Shown one piece after another: positions 46,733 through 55,336 of a stretch of 64,000 nt of DNA (its first letter is position 1; every line of letters begins with the position of its first letter). Both the position numbers and the translations under genes were made by a program. The notes under the pieces are model-generated. The model worked only from the letters and a program-made list of their open reading frames with translations, did no database searches and had not been told where the DNA came from. The DNA comes from Okeania sp. SIO2C9 (GTDB lineage: Bacteria > Cyanobacteriota > Cyanobacteriia > Cyanobacteriales > Microcoleaceae): contig NZ_JAAHGO010000001.1 in NCBI RefSeq assembly GCF_010672455.1, positions 32,382 to 96,381 of the forward strand, read 5' to 3'.

Positions 46733-47968
46733 ATGAAGCTAGTTGAACGTCATGTTATTACCAAATCACATTATTTATGGTCAGCTTGTGACCACAAGGC
46801 TTTTTTGTCAAAAAATTTGTTCAATTTAGCAAATTACCATTATCGCCAATATTTCTTTGAAAACAAAAAGAAATTAAATTTTAATGAACTGTATCACCAG
46901 GTATCTAAAAGTGACGATTATCAAGCTTTACCTACCAAAGTAAGTAAGCAAATAATCAGAAGATTAGACTCAGCTTGGAGTAGTTATTTTGCAGCCTTAA
47001 AAGCATGGCAAAAACAGCCAAATAAATTTTTAGGTAAACCAAAAATTCCCAAATATAAACATAAAACAAAAGGCCGAAATATTCTGCCCTATCCTAATGA
47101 ATCAATTTACAAAAAAGCCTTAAAAAAGGGGATTTGTCACTTATCCATTAGTGAAATAAAAATACCCACTTCACAGACAGAAATAATAGAGGCAAGGATT
47201 ATCCCGAAAAGTAGCTGTTATATAATAGAAATAGTCTATGAAAAATCGGAGGAAACAACAGAAAATAAACAAGTAGCAGGAGTAGATTTAGGAGTAAATA
47301 ATTTAATAGCTGTAACTACAAATCAAACAGGAACTTCACCTCTTTTGATTAAAGGCAGACCATTAAAAGCTATTAACACCTTTTATAATAAACAGCGCTC
47401 TTTTTTACAATCTCAATTAAAAACTAATCAGAATAAAAGCAATTCTCATCGGTTAAAAAAATTAACTCACAAACGAAATTGTCGAGTAGAAAACTATCTC
47501 CATACAGCAAGTAAAAGAGTAATAGATTGGTGTGTCAACCATAAAATAGGAGTATTGATTATTGGGCATAATCAGAGTTGGAAACAAGAGATAAAATTAG
47601 GTAAAAAGAACAATCAACAATTTGTGAATATCCCTCATTATAAGTTAATAGAGATGTTAAGATATAAAGCCCAACTAAGAGGAATAAAAGTAATAATTAC
47701 AGAAGAATCTTATACATCTCAATCAAGCTGTTTAGACGGGGATGATTTACCAAAATATGGAGAAAACAAACCGAAATTTAGTGGAAAAAGAGTAACACGA
47801 GGGTTGTATAAAACTCGGGAAAATAAATTATTAAATGCTGATGTAAATGGGTCATTGAATATAATTAAAAAAGTAATTCCTGATGTCTTTGACCAGGGAA
47901 TAAAGGGTTTGCCGTTTAACCCTGTAGTGCTTGATCCACTACGAATGACTAAGATTTCAGGCTTTTGA
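46733..47968 (+). CDS. TnpB-like protein lacking the canonical RuvC-II Glu and zinc finger
   Basis: 411 residues. RuvC-I Asp is seen in VAGVDLGVNNLIAVTT. At the RuvC-II position, where most TnpB have V-x-E-D-L, this protein reads VLIIGHNQSWKQE, so the Glu is absent. A candidate replacement is in VIITEESYTSQSSCLDGD. RuvC-III is LLNADVNGSLNIIKK with its Asp. The usual CxxC...CxxC finger is missing; only one Cys remains in the YTSQSSC segment. TnpB groups with a relocated Glu have been described, so it may still cut DNA. No tnpA nearby. Flanked by GAGTAAGTTT motifs. Confidence 0.85.
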   Translation: MKLVERHVITKSHYLWSACDHKAFLSKNLFNLANYHYRQYFFENKKKLNFNELYHQVSKSDDYQALPTKVSKQIIRRLDSAWSSYFAALKAWQKQPNKFLGKPKIPKYKHKTKGRNILPYPNESIYKKALKKGICHLSISEIKIPTSQTEIIEARIIPKSSCYIIEIVYEKSEETTENKQVAGVDLGVNNLIAVTTNQTGTSPLLIKGRPLKAINTFYNKQRSFLQSQLKTNQNKSNSHRLKKLTHKRNCRVENYLHTASKRVIDWCVNHKIGVLIIGHNQSWKQEIKLGKKNNQQFVNIPHYKLIEMLRYKAQLRGIKVIITEESYTSQSSCLDGDDLPKYGENKPKFSGKRVTRGLYKTRENKLLNADVNGSLNIIKKVIPDVFDQGIKGLPFNPVVLDPLRMTKISGF

Positions 47969-48178
47969 GTAAGTTTGAGTAAGTTTAGTTGAGCGGTTAA
48001 GACCTTATTTCTTGGTCAACCAAAATAATTACTTTCTCAGCCCCCCTCGCAATGACAGTCATAGGTTGATAGTGAGTTGAAGACTTATTGACATCTCCAG
48101 GGGTTGAAACACCCTGGATTCTGTGGCAAATCCACCGCAAATGGAACGGGGCGTTATCTAATAACTGAGTGCTAATTA

Positions 48179-48757
48179 CTATAGACTACATCGACGACTT
48201 AACGCTAATTTCAAAAGTGCTTTATATTTTTTATCGCTGATACTATAAGCTCCAAATCTTTCCAAGTGGGGGTTATTCATCTGAGCATCAAAAAAAACAA
48301 ACTGTCGCTCCCTGAGTCGCTCCACCAACTTTACCATCGCCACCTTCGACCCTTCAGGAATATTGTAAAACATTGACTCCCCAATAAAACCCCCACCAAT
48401 CACAATTCCTAAAATCCCACCAGCAAGCTCATCTCCTTGCCAAGTCTCAAAACTATAAGCATACCCCGCTTGATTCAAAGCTTTGTAAATCTGCTTGAGT
48501 TCCCCAGATATCCAAGTTGTTTCTCGATCTGCACAACCTTCAACTACAGCCTCAAAATCCTGATTAACACCAACAGTAAAACGATTTTGATTAATTATAC
48601 GACGTAGTGACCGTGGATAGCGAAATCTTTCATCCAAAGGAATCAAAGCTCGTTTCCGACTACCATACCACTCTAAACTATTTTCTCCATCATTCGCCAT
48701 GAGGAAATAGCCCTGAGCATATCCTTGTATGATGGAGTTAATGTCATATTCTATCAT
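48179..48757 (-). CDS. aat: Leucyl/phenylalanyl-tRNA--protein transferase
   Basis: 192 residues, normal for the short cyanobacterial form. Transfers Leu or Phe to N-terminal Arg/Lys of proteins, tagging them for ClpS/ClpAP degradation (N-degron route). Seen: [41 protein letters not shown] and [13 protein letters not shown], the family core. It diverges from the conserved gene at 48798, sharing a short promoter region. Its last ~124 bases are copied at 43034-43157. Confidence 0.94.
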   Translation of the reverse strand: MIEYDINSIIQGYAQGYFLMANDGENSLEWYGSRKRALIPLDERFRYPRSLRRIINQNRFTVGVNQDFEAVVEGCADRETTWISGELKQIYKALNQAGYAYSFETWQGDELAGGILGIVIGGGFIGESMFYNIPEGSKVAMVKLVERLRERQFVFFDAQMNNPHLERFGAYSISDKKYKALLKLALSRRCSL

Positions 48758-48797
48758 GGAATTACCATTAACAATTTATAATAGAAAATTTAAGATT

Positions 48798-49127
48798 ATG
48801 CCTGAACCAATAAAACCAATTACTTTACCCATAGCAGAAAACCCCGAACAGGAAGGGGAATGGTTGCGAGCTTCCTTACACAAATGGCTCAATCAAGAGT
48901 TTATCCCGGAAAAAGTTAATGAGGACATTGCTCAAAGAGCAGCCCAAATATTTATTCGCCACCGTATGGAAGGAGAAAATGATTTAGGCTCATTGGTAAT
49001 TGCTATTGTGACAGAAATGCAAGCCTTTGATTTTTCTCAGAGTTTTTATGGAGAGTTCGCGATCGCCAATGCTGTTAGTGACTTACTATTAGATAGTCTG
49101 GGAATAGAGCGCTGTTGTGGACAATAA
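48798..49127 (+). CDS. Conserved cyanobacterial protein of unknown function
   Basis: 109 residues from ATG 48798 (MPEPIKPITLPIAENPEQEGEW by its first residues); a longer frame from 48729 overlaps aat and is unlikely. All-helical: LHKWLNQEFIPEKVNEDIAQ, AAQIFIRHRMEGENDLGSL, IVTEMQAFDFSQSFYGEFAIANAVSDLL, ending ERCCGQ. The sequence reads as a highly conserved small cyanobacterial protein; no known enzyme motif. Divergent to aat with a 40-base gap. Confidence 0.75.
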   Translation: MPEPIKPITLPIAENPEQEGEWLRASLHKWLNQEFIPEKVNEDIAQRAAQIFIRHRMEGENDLGSLVIAIVTEMQAFDFSQSFYGEFAIANAVSDLLLDSLGIERCCGQ

Positions 49128-49424
49128 AAGATTTTAATATTCCCAGTTCTTACTTTTTTAGGGGGGGGTTTGGCATAATGGGCGCTTGTTTTCCCATCTT
49201 TTATATCATGTCTTGATAATAACGATGTGGAAAAAACTTGTCCTCTTGCTTCAACAGCAAATCTTTCTATTTTCCCTACTCCCCTACTATCCTAATTATC
49301 TGAATAATAAGTATGCAACTGGACATAATATTACAGGTGGACAAACTGATTTGTTTAACCCACCCCTAAGTAAGAGATATAAGACTTTCAGCTAACCTGA
49401 AAGCTCAGTGTAGATAGCTATAAA

Positions 49425-49727
49425 CTACCAACTAGACTTAACAACTCCTGGTAGAAGACCTTCGTGAGCCATTTCTCGGATAACGTTACGAGATAGTCCA
49501 AAATCCCGATAATAACCTCTTGGGCGTCCAGTTAACCAACAACGGTTTCGCACGCGAGAAGGGGCACTATTACGAGGTAATCTCTGGATTTGACGATGGA
49601 TTTCTATTTTATCTTCTAAATCTTCTGCTTCTTCAAATTGCAGTTTAAGCTCTGCACGTTTAGCAGCATATTTTTCTACTAATTTTTTGCGTTTTTTCTC
49701 ACGCTCGATCATGCTCTTTTTTGCCAT
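49425..49727 (-). CDS. rpsN: 30S ribosomal protein S14
   Basis: 100 residues from ATG 49727 ([20 protein letters not shown]); an upstream ATG at 49787 adds an unlikely leader. Zinc-free long type: [22 protein letters not shown] with only one Cys at the former finger. Assembles into the 30S head. Stands alone, as is usual in cyanobacteria, where rpsN is outside the main ribosomal operon. Confidence 0.97.
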   Translation of the reverse strand: MAKKSMIEREKKRKKLVEKYAAKRAELKLQFEEAEDLEDKIEIHRQIQRLPRNSAPSRVRNRCWLTGRPRGYYRDFGLSRNVIREMAHEGLLPGVVKSSW

Positions 49728-49920
49728 GATTAGTTTCTTTAGTTGCTCCAAATAATCGGTATTTTTAATTTTAAGGTATTTACCCAATCTCTAATAATAC
49801 CATAGATTTTTTTAGGTATGGGGAGATGGGGGATGGGGAGATTGGGAGATTGGGAGATTGGGAGATTGGGGGATGGAACATTTTTTTATACTGAATTAAA
49901 CGGATTTGATATTAAATCCT

Positions 49921-50035
49921 CAGCACTTACGCAGAGACTCTACATATAGCAAGGGCGCCATTCGGAGCTTGGCGGAACGCCAATACCATTCGCTCCTACA
50001 GATGGTGCTTTAAAAGTTAATTTGCGTAAGTCCTG
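49921..50035. mobile_element. MITE with CAGGACTTACGCA ends, copy 3
   Basis: CAGCACTTACGCA (one change) and TGCGTAAGTCCTG bound 115 bases that carry a nested GAATGGTATT-type palindrome. Lies between rpsN and nth. Confidence 0.7.
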
Positions 50036-50110
50036 GTTCTTAAAAGTTTAGTATTGCTAGAAATTTTACTATTCCTTATTCCCCCGCTCCCCCGCTCCCC
50101 CCGCTCCCTA

Positions 50111-50779
50111 TTAAGTAGGTTTCTGCAATTCTGCGGTCGAAGGACATAACTCAGCCAATAAACATTTATCGCAGGCTGGATTTTTGGCCTTACAAACTGC
50201 CCGGCCATGATAAATTAATCGGATTGACCAATTTTCCCAATCAGGTTGAGGTAGTAACCGCATTAAATCTCGCTCTATTTTAATTGGATCGGAATGTTCT
50301 GTTAAACCCAATCTTTGACTTAACCGTTTAACATGAGTATCTACTGTTACCCCTACAATAATTCCGTAGGCATGAGCTAAAACTACATTAGCTGTTTTCC
50401 TTGCTACTCCTGGTAGTTGTAACATTTGTTCCATCTGCTTTGGCACTTGATAGTCGAACTTCTCAACAATCATTTGGCAAGCAGCTTTAATATTTTTGGC
50501 TTTATTACGATAAAATCCTGTGGAGCGCACTAGGTTTTCTAATTCTTCAATATCTGCATTTGCTAGTGCTACAGCATCAGGGAATTTTTCAAATAGGGCA
50601 GGTGTAACTTTATTGACTCGTTCATCTGTACATTGAGCAGAAAGGATAGTTGCCACAAGTAACTGTACTGGGGTTTGATAACTCAGGGTACAGGTGGCAT
50701 CTGGATAAAGACGTTTGAGACGAAGGAGTATTTCGAGCGATCGCTTTCGCTTCGCTGAAAATTTACGAGTTGTCACCAT
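50111..50779 (-). CDS. nth: Endonuclease III
   Basis: 222 residues from ATG 50779 (MVTTRKFSAKRKRS); a longer frame to 50857 starts in GGAAGAA repeats. Bifunctional DNA glycosylase/AP lyase for oxidised pyrimidines. Helix-hairpin-helix LPGVARKTANVVLAHAYG with the catalytic Lys, the Asp in VTVDTHVKRL, and the 4Fe-4S ligands C-x6-C-x2-C-x5-C (CKAKNPACDKCLLAELC). All key residues are present. A HIP1 octamer lies near the start. Confidence 0.96.
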   Translation of the reverse strand: MVTTRKFSAKRKRSLEILLRLKRLYPDATCTLSYQTPVQLLVATILSAQCTDERVNKVTPALFEKFPDAVALANADIEELENLVRSTGFYRNKAKNIKAACQMIVEKFDYQVPKQMEQMLQLPGVARKTANVVLAHAYGIIVGVTVDTHVKRLSQRLGLTEHSDPIKIERDLMRLLPQPDWENWSIRLIYHGRAVCKAKNPACDKCLLAELCPSTAELQKPT

Positions 50780-51223
50780 TATTGGGAAGGAAGATGGAAG
50801 AAGGAAGAGGCAGGAAGGAAAGAATAATTTATACCATAAGGAAGAAGGAAGAGGCAAGAGTAAGGAAGGAAAGTAAAATCAACCACTTTTTCCATCTATA
50901 TCTTTAACTTATTTTACTCAAGAACTTAATTTTCGAAAGAAAAAAAAGGACAGGACTGACCCACGAGGAAAGTAGCATTTGAGATTGCTTCCCTGTGGGT
51001 CGCAATGACAGAAATACGTTCTAATGCGTAAGTCCTAAAGGAAAAACAACCTATCGTTCAACTTATACTATGTCCGTTGAATAGTGCCATAGAACTCCGT
51101 TCCGCTTACGCGATGAACAAAAACTTTCTTCTTCTTTTACTTCTTGTTTTCTCCTGACTCCTGACTCCTGGCTCCTGACTCCTGACTCCTCCTAAAATAT
51201 TCAACCGGACATGATACTATCTT
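50780..51223. other. Intergenic region between nth and rseP
   Basis: GGAAGAA repeats next to nth, the CAGGACT MITE copy 4 (50951-51036), CTCCTGA tandem units (51153-51192) and an AACCGGACATGATAC end motif (51198-51213). No gene seen. Confidence 0.6.
50951..51036. mobile_element. MITE with CAGGACT...GCGTAAGTCCT ends, copy 4 (degenerate)
   Basis: Left end CAGGACTGACCCACG diverges after seven bases, right end ATGCGTAAGTCCT is canonical. Contains an inner CCCACGAGG/CCTGTGGG-like palindrome. Probably an older copy or a composite. Confidence 0.5.
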
Positions 51224-52321
51224 TTACCTTTGGAGTAACGATCGCACTCCCTCCAGATTAGCAGTATCTCTAATAACTAAGAAAATTCCTAAACCTAACA
51301 ATAGCACTAAACCTGTCTGCATTACATTTTCCTGAATATTCATAGGTAAGGGTTTACCTCTTACTCCTTCTATGAGTAAAAATGCTAACTGACCGCCGTC
51401 TAAAGCGGGTAAAGGTAAAATATTAATTACTGCTAAGTTAATGCTAATCAATGCTGCAAATTGAAATAATTCCCCGACATTATCTTTAGCAATTTTGGCC
51501 CCCATGTCTACAATGGCCACAGGTCCGGCCAGTTGTCCTGCTGTCTGACTAAAGTTACTAATGAGTTGCCCAAAACCTTGAAGTGTTAAAACTACAATCC
51601 TTTGAAATTCGTTAGCACCGACGCTAAAAGCTGCAAAAATGTTGTCAGGGCGATGTCGCACTATGTCTCCATTGGAAATTAGTTGTACTCCAATACGACC
51701 TTTGCCATCATCTCCTAGGTCTGGTGTGACTTCAACAAATAGTTGTTGTCCGTCACGCTCAAGTTCCATCTCCAAAGGTTTATTCGGACTATTTTGAATT
51801 GTTTCTACTAGGGTAGTAATAGCTTCTTTGTCCGGGCCTAATTGCTGGTCGCCAACGGATAAAATAATATCATTTGCTTTGATACCTACTTTAGCAGCTG
51901 CGGAGCTAACCTCTGTAGCAACTGCTGGAACTTTTACTCCGGGAGCATAGTTAAAATCTGGTATGCCAATAATACTCACTTGAGTAACTAATAGAAAATA
52001 AGCAAATATTAGATTGGCAATTACTCCCGCACTGAGAACGATCGCTCGGTCGAGGATAGGGCGGTTGCGTAATAGGTCTGGGTCATCTTTGGGAATTGTA
52101 CTGTCGGGGTCATTATCGGGAAAACCCACAAAACCGCCAAATAGAAAGCTGCGGATAGCATATTCTGTTTCTGGCCCTTGATATTTCCATAATATGGGGC
52201 CAAATAAGCCAATGGAAAAACGATTAACGTGGATTTTTTGGAGTCGAGCTGCCAGAAAATGGCCTAACTCGTGAACTACAATGAGTGCGCCTAAAACTGC
52301 GATCGCTAACAATACGGACAT
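51224..52321 (-). CDS. rseP: Site-2 membrane metalloprotease (RseP/MmpA type)
   Basis: 365 residues. Zinc motif HELGH in ALIVVHELGHFLAARLQ within the first membrane helix, a PDZ domain (about 130-215, AAKVGIKANDIILSVGDQQL), and the second ligand motif NILPLPALDGGQLAF; about four membrane helices. Cleaves transmembrane anti-sigma factors or other membrane proteins in regulated proteolysis. Length and motif order match cyanobacterial homologues. Single gene. Confidence 0.93.
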   Translation of the reverse strand: MSVLLAIAVLGALIVVHELGHFLAARLQKIHVNRFSIGLFGPILWKYQGPETEYAIRSFLFGGFVGFPDNDPDSTIPKDDPDLLRNRPILDRAIVLSAGVIANLIFAYFLLVTQVSIIGIPDFNYAPGVKVPAVATEVSSAAAKVGIKANDIILSVGDQQLGPDKEAITTLVETIQNSPNKPLEMELERDGQQLFVEVTPDLGDDGKGRIGVQLISNGDIVRHRPDNIFAAFSVGANEFQRIVVLTLQGFGQLISNFSQTAGQLAGPVAIVDMGAKIAKDNVGELFQFAALISINLAVINILPLPALDGGQLAFLLIEGVRGKPLPMNIQENVMQTGLVLLLGLGIFLVIRDTANLEGVRSLLQR

Positions 52322-52787
52322 TAGTTATTCCTGTTAAGTTTCCAATTATATAAAGTTAAACCTTTATTATAGAACCTTGATGGGATCTATTAGGCATCTC
52401 CAGAAAAGAGGGAGTAGGGAGTAGGGGGAAAGAATTGATGAATAGGAGTGCCATAATTGATTTTATTTTTGATTATTGGAGATGTCTATTTATGTACTTA
52501 CAGTAGTTTTGGAGTTGATGAGGTACAAAGTTTTAGGAGTTTAGGGAATAGAGATTAATATTAAACTGTACCTCACGGTTCCTCAAAAGTGCTTTCATTA
52601 ATGGATAATTGATAATTACCTCGGGTTTTAACCGTTACGGAATTGAATATAAGGAAATACTATTTCTTTTCTCTTGGTCGATTGGATATGGCGCAGGTTT
52701 CGGAGCCATCCCACCCTTCGGGAAGCTACGCTAAGAGCACTTTTTTCCATTAAAAGGGGAGGCTTCAAGGCGCGAATTATTTAATTA
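52322..52787. repeat. Intergenic repeats, including a TAATTACCTC family copy
   Basis: TAGGCATCTCCA (about 52390) faces TGGAGATGTCTA (about 52480), which look like ends of a small element also hinted at near 33960-34160. The TAATTACCTC family copy runs 52612-52780, with the TTGGTCGATTGGATATGGCG core and GGGGAGGCTTCAAGGCGCG end. Confidence 0.6.
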
Positions 52788-54313
52788 TTAATTATTCGGT
52801 AAATATAGATCGCTAGGGTTTTGACTCAAACAATCTTGAAATAGTTGGGAAGCTTGACTGAATTTTATTTGATAATAAAATATGATTGCTTCTTTATATA
52901 TATGTTTTGTAATTGTCTTACCATCATAATATTCAGGTGGATCTGCATCAAAAACTTCAAATACTGTCACCATTTCTGCTTTTCCCTTTACCTTAACTCT
53001 ATCAATTAATCTAATAGAATATTTTCCTGGATTTTCTAATGATATAAATGTAGAATTACTCATTAATAAAGACACATCATATAATTTGGTCAGTTCTTCT
53101 AAACACTCGTCTTTTCAACATCAAGAATATGACTTCCTATTTCTGTGATTTCCTGCAAAGCAGCCTGCAAGTTTCCTCCATATAAATTTTTACTTTTAGC
53201 TATTTTCAACAATCCATTCTGTTGTTTTTTTAGACTATATTCTCTAGTTCATATTCCCGACTACGCTACAATTTTTTCTTGAATTTCTCTTTCTAAAACA
53301 GTATTTGCTTTTACTAACTCAGCAGTACGTAAACGCAATTCTTCTGTAGCTTCTTTAACTCTACTTTCTAACTCATCATAAGTATGACGACGGGCTATTT
53401 CTGCTCTTTGGCGAAGTAGTTCAGAAGTTGCTCTAGTCGCAAAAACTTTCATCATTGCTATGGTATTTTCTGGGTTAGCTAAAATTTTATTATTAACCAC
53501 ACACAATACCCCAATTACTTGATGATGTTCATCTAACAATGGCATTCCTAGATAAGATTCAGCTTTCATATTTTGCAAAATAGTTTTGTCAGGAAAAATT
53601 TCCTGAATTTTTTGGGGATAACAACATAATTTCTCTTCATTAATAACTGTTCCACAGGGTAAATTTAGGAAATTATATTTGATATTATCTCTGATTTTTC
53701 CCTTTCCCCAAATAGCTAATGTTTTTAACTCGAAAGAGTCGTTAATTTTTTCACTAACAATTACATAAGTAACATTCAAAGCTTTTGCTAAATTTTCTAC
53801 TCAAGCTGGAAAAAATTCTTCTCCTGTAACAGAAGAAGTTGCCACAACAATATTTTGTAATATCTGTTCTGTTTGTTGACGCTCTAATATTTGATGTTGT
53901 AATTCTCGATTAACTGCTTCTAGTTGTTCCGGCGTTTTTAAAGCCAGAAATTGAGGCAAAAGTGTAGCCATTTGTAAAGCTGTATAACAAGAAACTAAAG
54001 CAGTTAATGCTTGTTCTACCCCGGAAAACCAGTAAGCAGGATACCACAATGTCCAGATTTCTACTAAATGACCAAACCCACATAAAATAATGAATGCTCC
54101 AAATAAAATGAATACTCCTAAAAATGGAACTTCTTTTTTTCGTTTACAGAGAAAATACAGCAACATTGTTGGTATAGAAAAATAGGCGATCGCTATTAGT
54201 AGATCGCTCAGAAGGTGGAGCCATACTAATGAAGTTTGCCATAAATAGCAATTACCGTGAGGCATATATTGAGTTGGAGAAAAAATTGTTTTTAATAGTT
54301 CCCACATTTTCAT
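52788..54313 (-). pseudogene. Ethylene-receptor-like membrane GAF/cyclase sensor, decayed
   Basis: From ATG 54313: three membrane helices resembling the ethylene-binding domain (SDLLIAIAYFSIPTMLLYF and FGAFIILCGFGHLVEIWTLW, which keeps the Asp and the Cys-x3-His copper ligands of plant ETR1), then a coiled coil and a GAF domain (53260-53820). A TGA interrupts FFPA/VENLAKAL at 53801. Further stops lie at 53257-53220. After a GAF-like start (ITEIGSHILDVEKTSV) the frame jumps into LEELTKLYDVSLLMSNSTFI, the C-terminus of adenylate/guanylate cyclases (IDRVKVKGKAEMVTVFEVFDADPP), ending at 52788. The cyclase catalytic core is therefore deleted. Confidence 0.75.
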
Positions 54314-55011
54314 TTTTATTATCTTAAATTATGATTACTATGGAGGAGTCAGGAGTTAAAAGTTAAAAGTCAAAAGTTAAAAGTCAAAAGTTAAAAGTCG
54401 GAATTCAGGAGGTAAGAATAAGGAAGAGGATAAGAAAGTTTTTGTTTCGTGCTATTAAGCTTACATTATATAAAGCTTCTGGATACCTTAAATTTTAGAT
54501 ACAGGATTTCTTTATTTTTGACTTTTGATGTTATTTATGTTGGGATGAGTTTGTATAAACCAAAAGTTCAGCAATTAACAATTAACAATTAATAATTACC
54601 TCTTCTTAAAACGGATAGGATTGACTAAAAGGATTTTTTTGATTCTCTTGGTCGATTGGATATGGCGCAGGTTTCCTCGCTATCCCATCCTACGGATGCT
54701 CCGCAAACGATCGCTTTATCTCCTTAAAAGGGGAGGCTTCAAGGCGTGAATTGTTGAATAAATAATTATTAACTATCAACTCTTAATTATTCATTATTCA
54801 TTATTCATGATTCAGTAAATATCTACAGAAAATTTAAGTTTTTTCCAGCTTTAAACCTTCTTTCCTCTTCCTTCTTCCCTCTTCCTTCTTCCCTCTTCCT
54901 TCTTTCTTCTAGTACCAAAAGGTGAAGCCCTAAGTTCTGTCCTTACTTAGGGCCTCATTTTATCACTCAATTGCACATGCGATCGCATTTAATTCTCGGT
55001 TTTAATCTTCA
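54314..55011. other. Intergenic repeats and a strong hairpin
   Basis: AAAAGTTA tandem units (54354-54400), a TAATTACCTC family copy (54593-54752), a TTCCTCTTCC array (54868-54910) and the hairpin at 54927-54953. A HIP1 octamer occurs at 54980. No gene seen. Confidence 0.6.
54927..54953 (-). terminator. Possible terminator of the tRNA-like RNA locus
   Basis: GCCCTAAGT and ACTTAGGGC pair perfectly (9 bp) around a 9-base loop, about 60 bases downstream of tRNA-like RNA B on the minus strand. The T-tract after it (TTCACCTTTTGG) is weak, so termination is an inference from position. Confidence 0.45.
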
Positions 55012-55104
55012 ATCATTGGGTTTTACCAGTTAAACTATCCCGGCGTATAAATTTGTGTATAATATTGGAGCCAGGAGCTGGATGCGAGCCAGCATTTCAA
55101 TGAT
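55012..55104 (-). ncRNA. tRNA-like RNA B in circularly permuted order
   Basis: Read on the minus strand: ATCATTG (55104-55098), AAAT, T-arm GCTGG-CTCGCAT-CCAGC (55093-55077), 3' acceptor strand TCCTGGC (55076-55070), TCCA, 21-base spacer, 5' acceptor strand GCCGGGA (55044-55038), TA, D-arm GTTT-AACTGGTA-AAAC (55035-55020), C, CAATGAT (55018-55012). Acceptor strands pair over 7 bp with one G-U; the first and last segments pair over 7 bp as an anticodon-like stem. The T-loop departs from TTCGA. CCA follows the acceptor at the expected place. It could be a permuted tRNA or a tRNA-mimicking Y-RNA. Hand folded. Confidence 0.55.
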
Positions 55105-55176
55105 ATTTTTCCTCGAAACTCGTTCTCGCGACAGTGATGAATATTAAGCTTGGAGTAATAGCTTCATCTTGAAAAT

Positions 55177-55260
55177 GTAAAAAATATTGCCTCTACCTAT
55201 TTGGGCTACTTCGCTAATAAAGCGAAGGTCAGAATCGAACTGACACTATAATATTTCTAC
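55177..55260 (-). ncRNA. tRNA-like RNA A in circularly permuted order
   Basis: Minus strand: GTAGAAATAT (55260-55251), TATAGT linker, T-arm GTCAG-TTCGATT-CTGAC (55244-55228, canonical T-loop), acceptor strand CTTCGCT (55227-55221), loop TTATT, acceptor strand AGCGAAG (55215-55209), TA, D-arm GCC...AATAGGTA...GGC (55206-55189) with the G-G pair, A, ATATTTTTTAC (55187-55177). Acceptor pairs perfectly over 7 bp; the outer segments pair over 10 bp with one bulge, so the stem runs through the place of an anticodon loop. That favours a tRNA mimic such as a bacterial Y-RNA (YrlA type) over a real tRNA. About 77 bases downstream of the gene ending at 55337, same strand. Confidence 0.6.
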
Positions 55261-55336
55261 GGTTTAAATTAAAGTTTGAGATTTAATTTATACTCCAATT
55301 TAATAATAACTCAAACTATAAAATTTGACAACTTAA

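Noticed and set aside
55177-55260. RNA A as an ochre-suppressor tRNA (joining its ends gives an anticodon loop TTTTAGA, anticodon UUA), which would explain the in-frame TAA codons nearby
   Set aside because: The outer strands pair through the supposed loop, the join is hypothetical, and bacteria are not known to splice such precursors. The stop-containing genes look like ordinary pseudogenes.
54927-55260. A two-piece (permuted) tmRNA
   Set aside because: No tag-peptide reading frame is visible, the acceptor lacks the alanine G3-U70 pair, and two separate acceptor/T-arm/D-arm sets are present.
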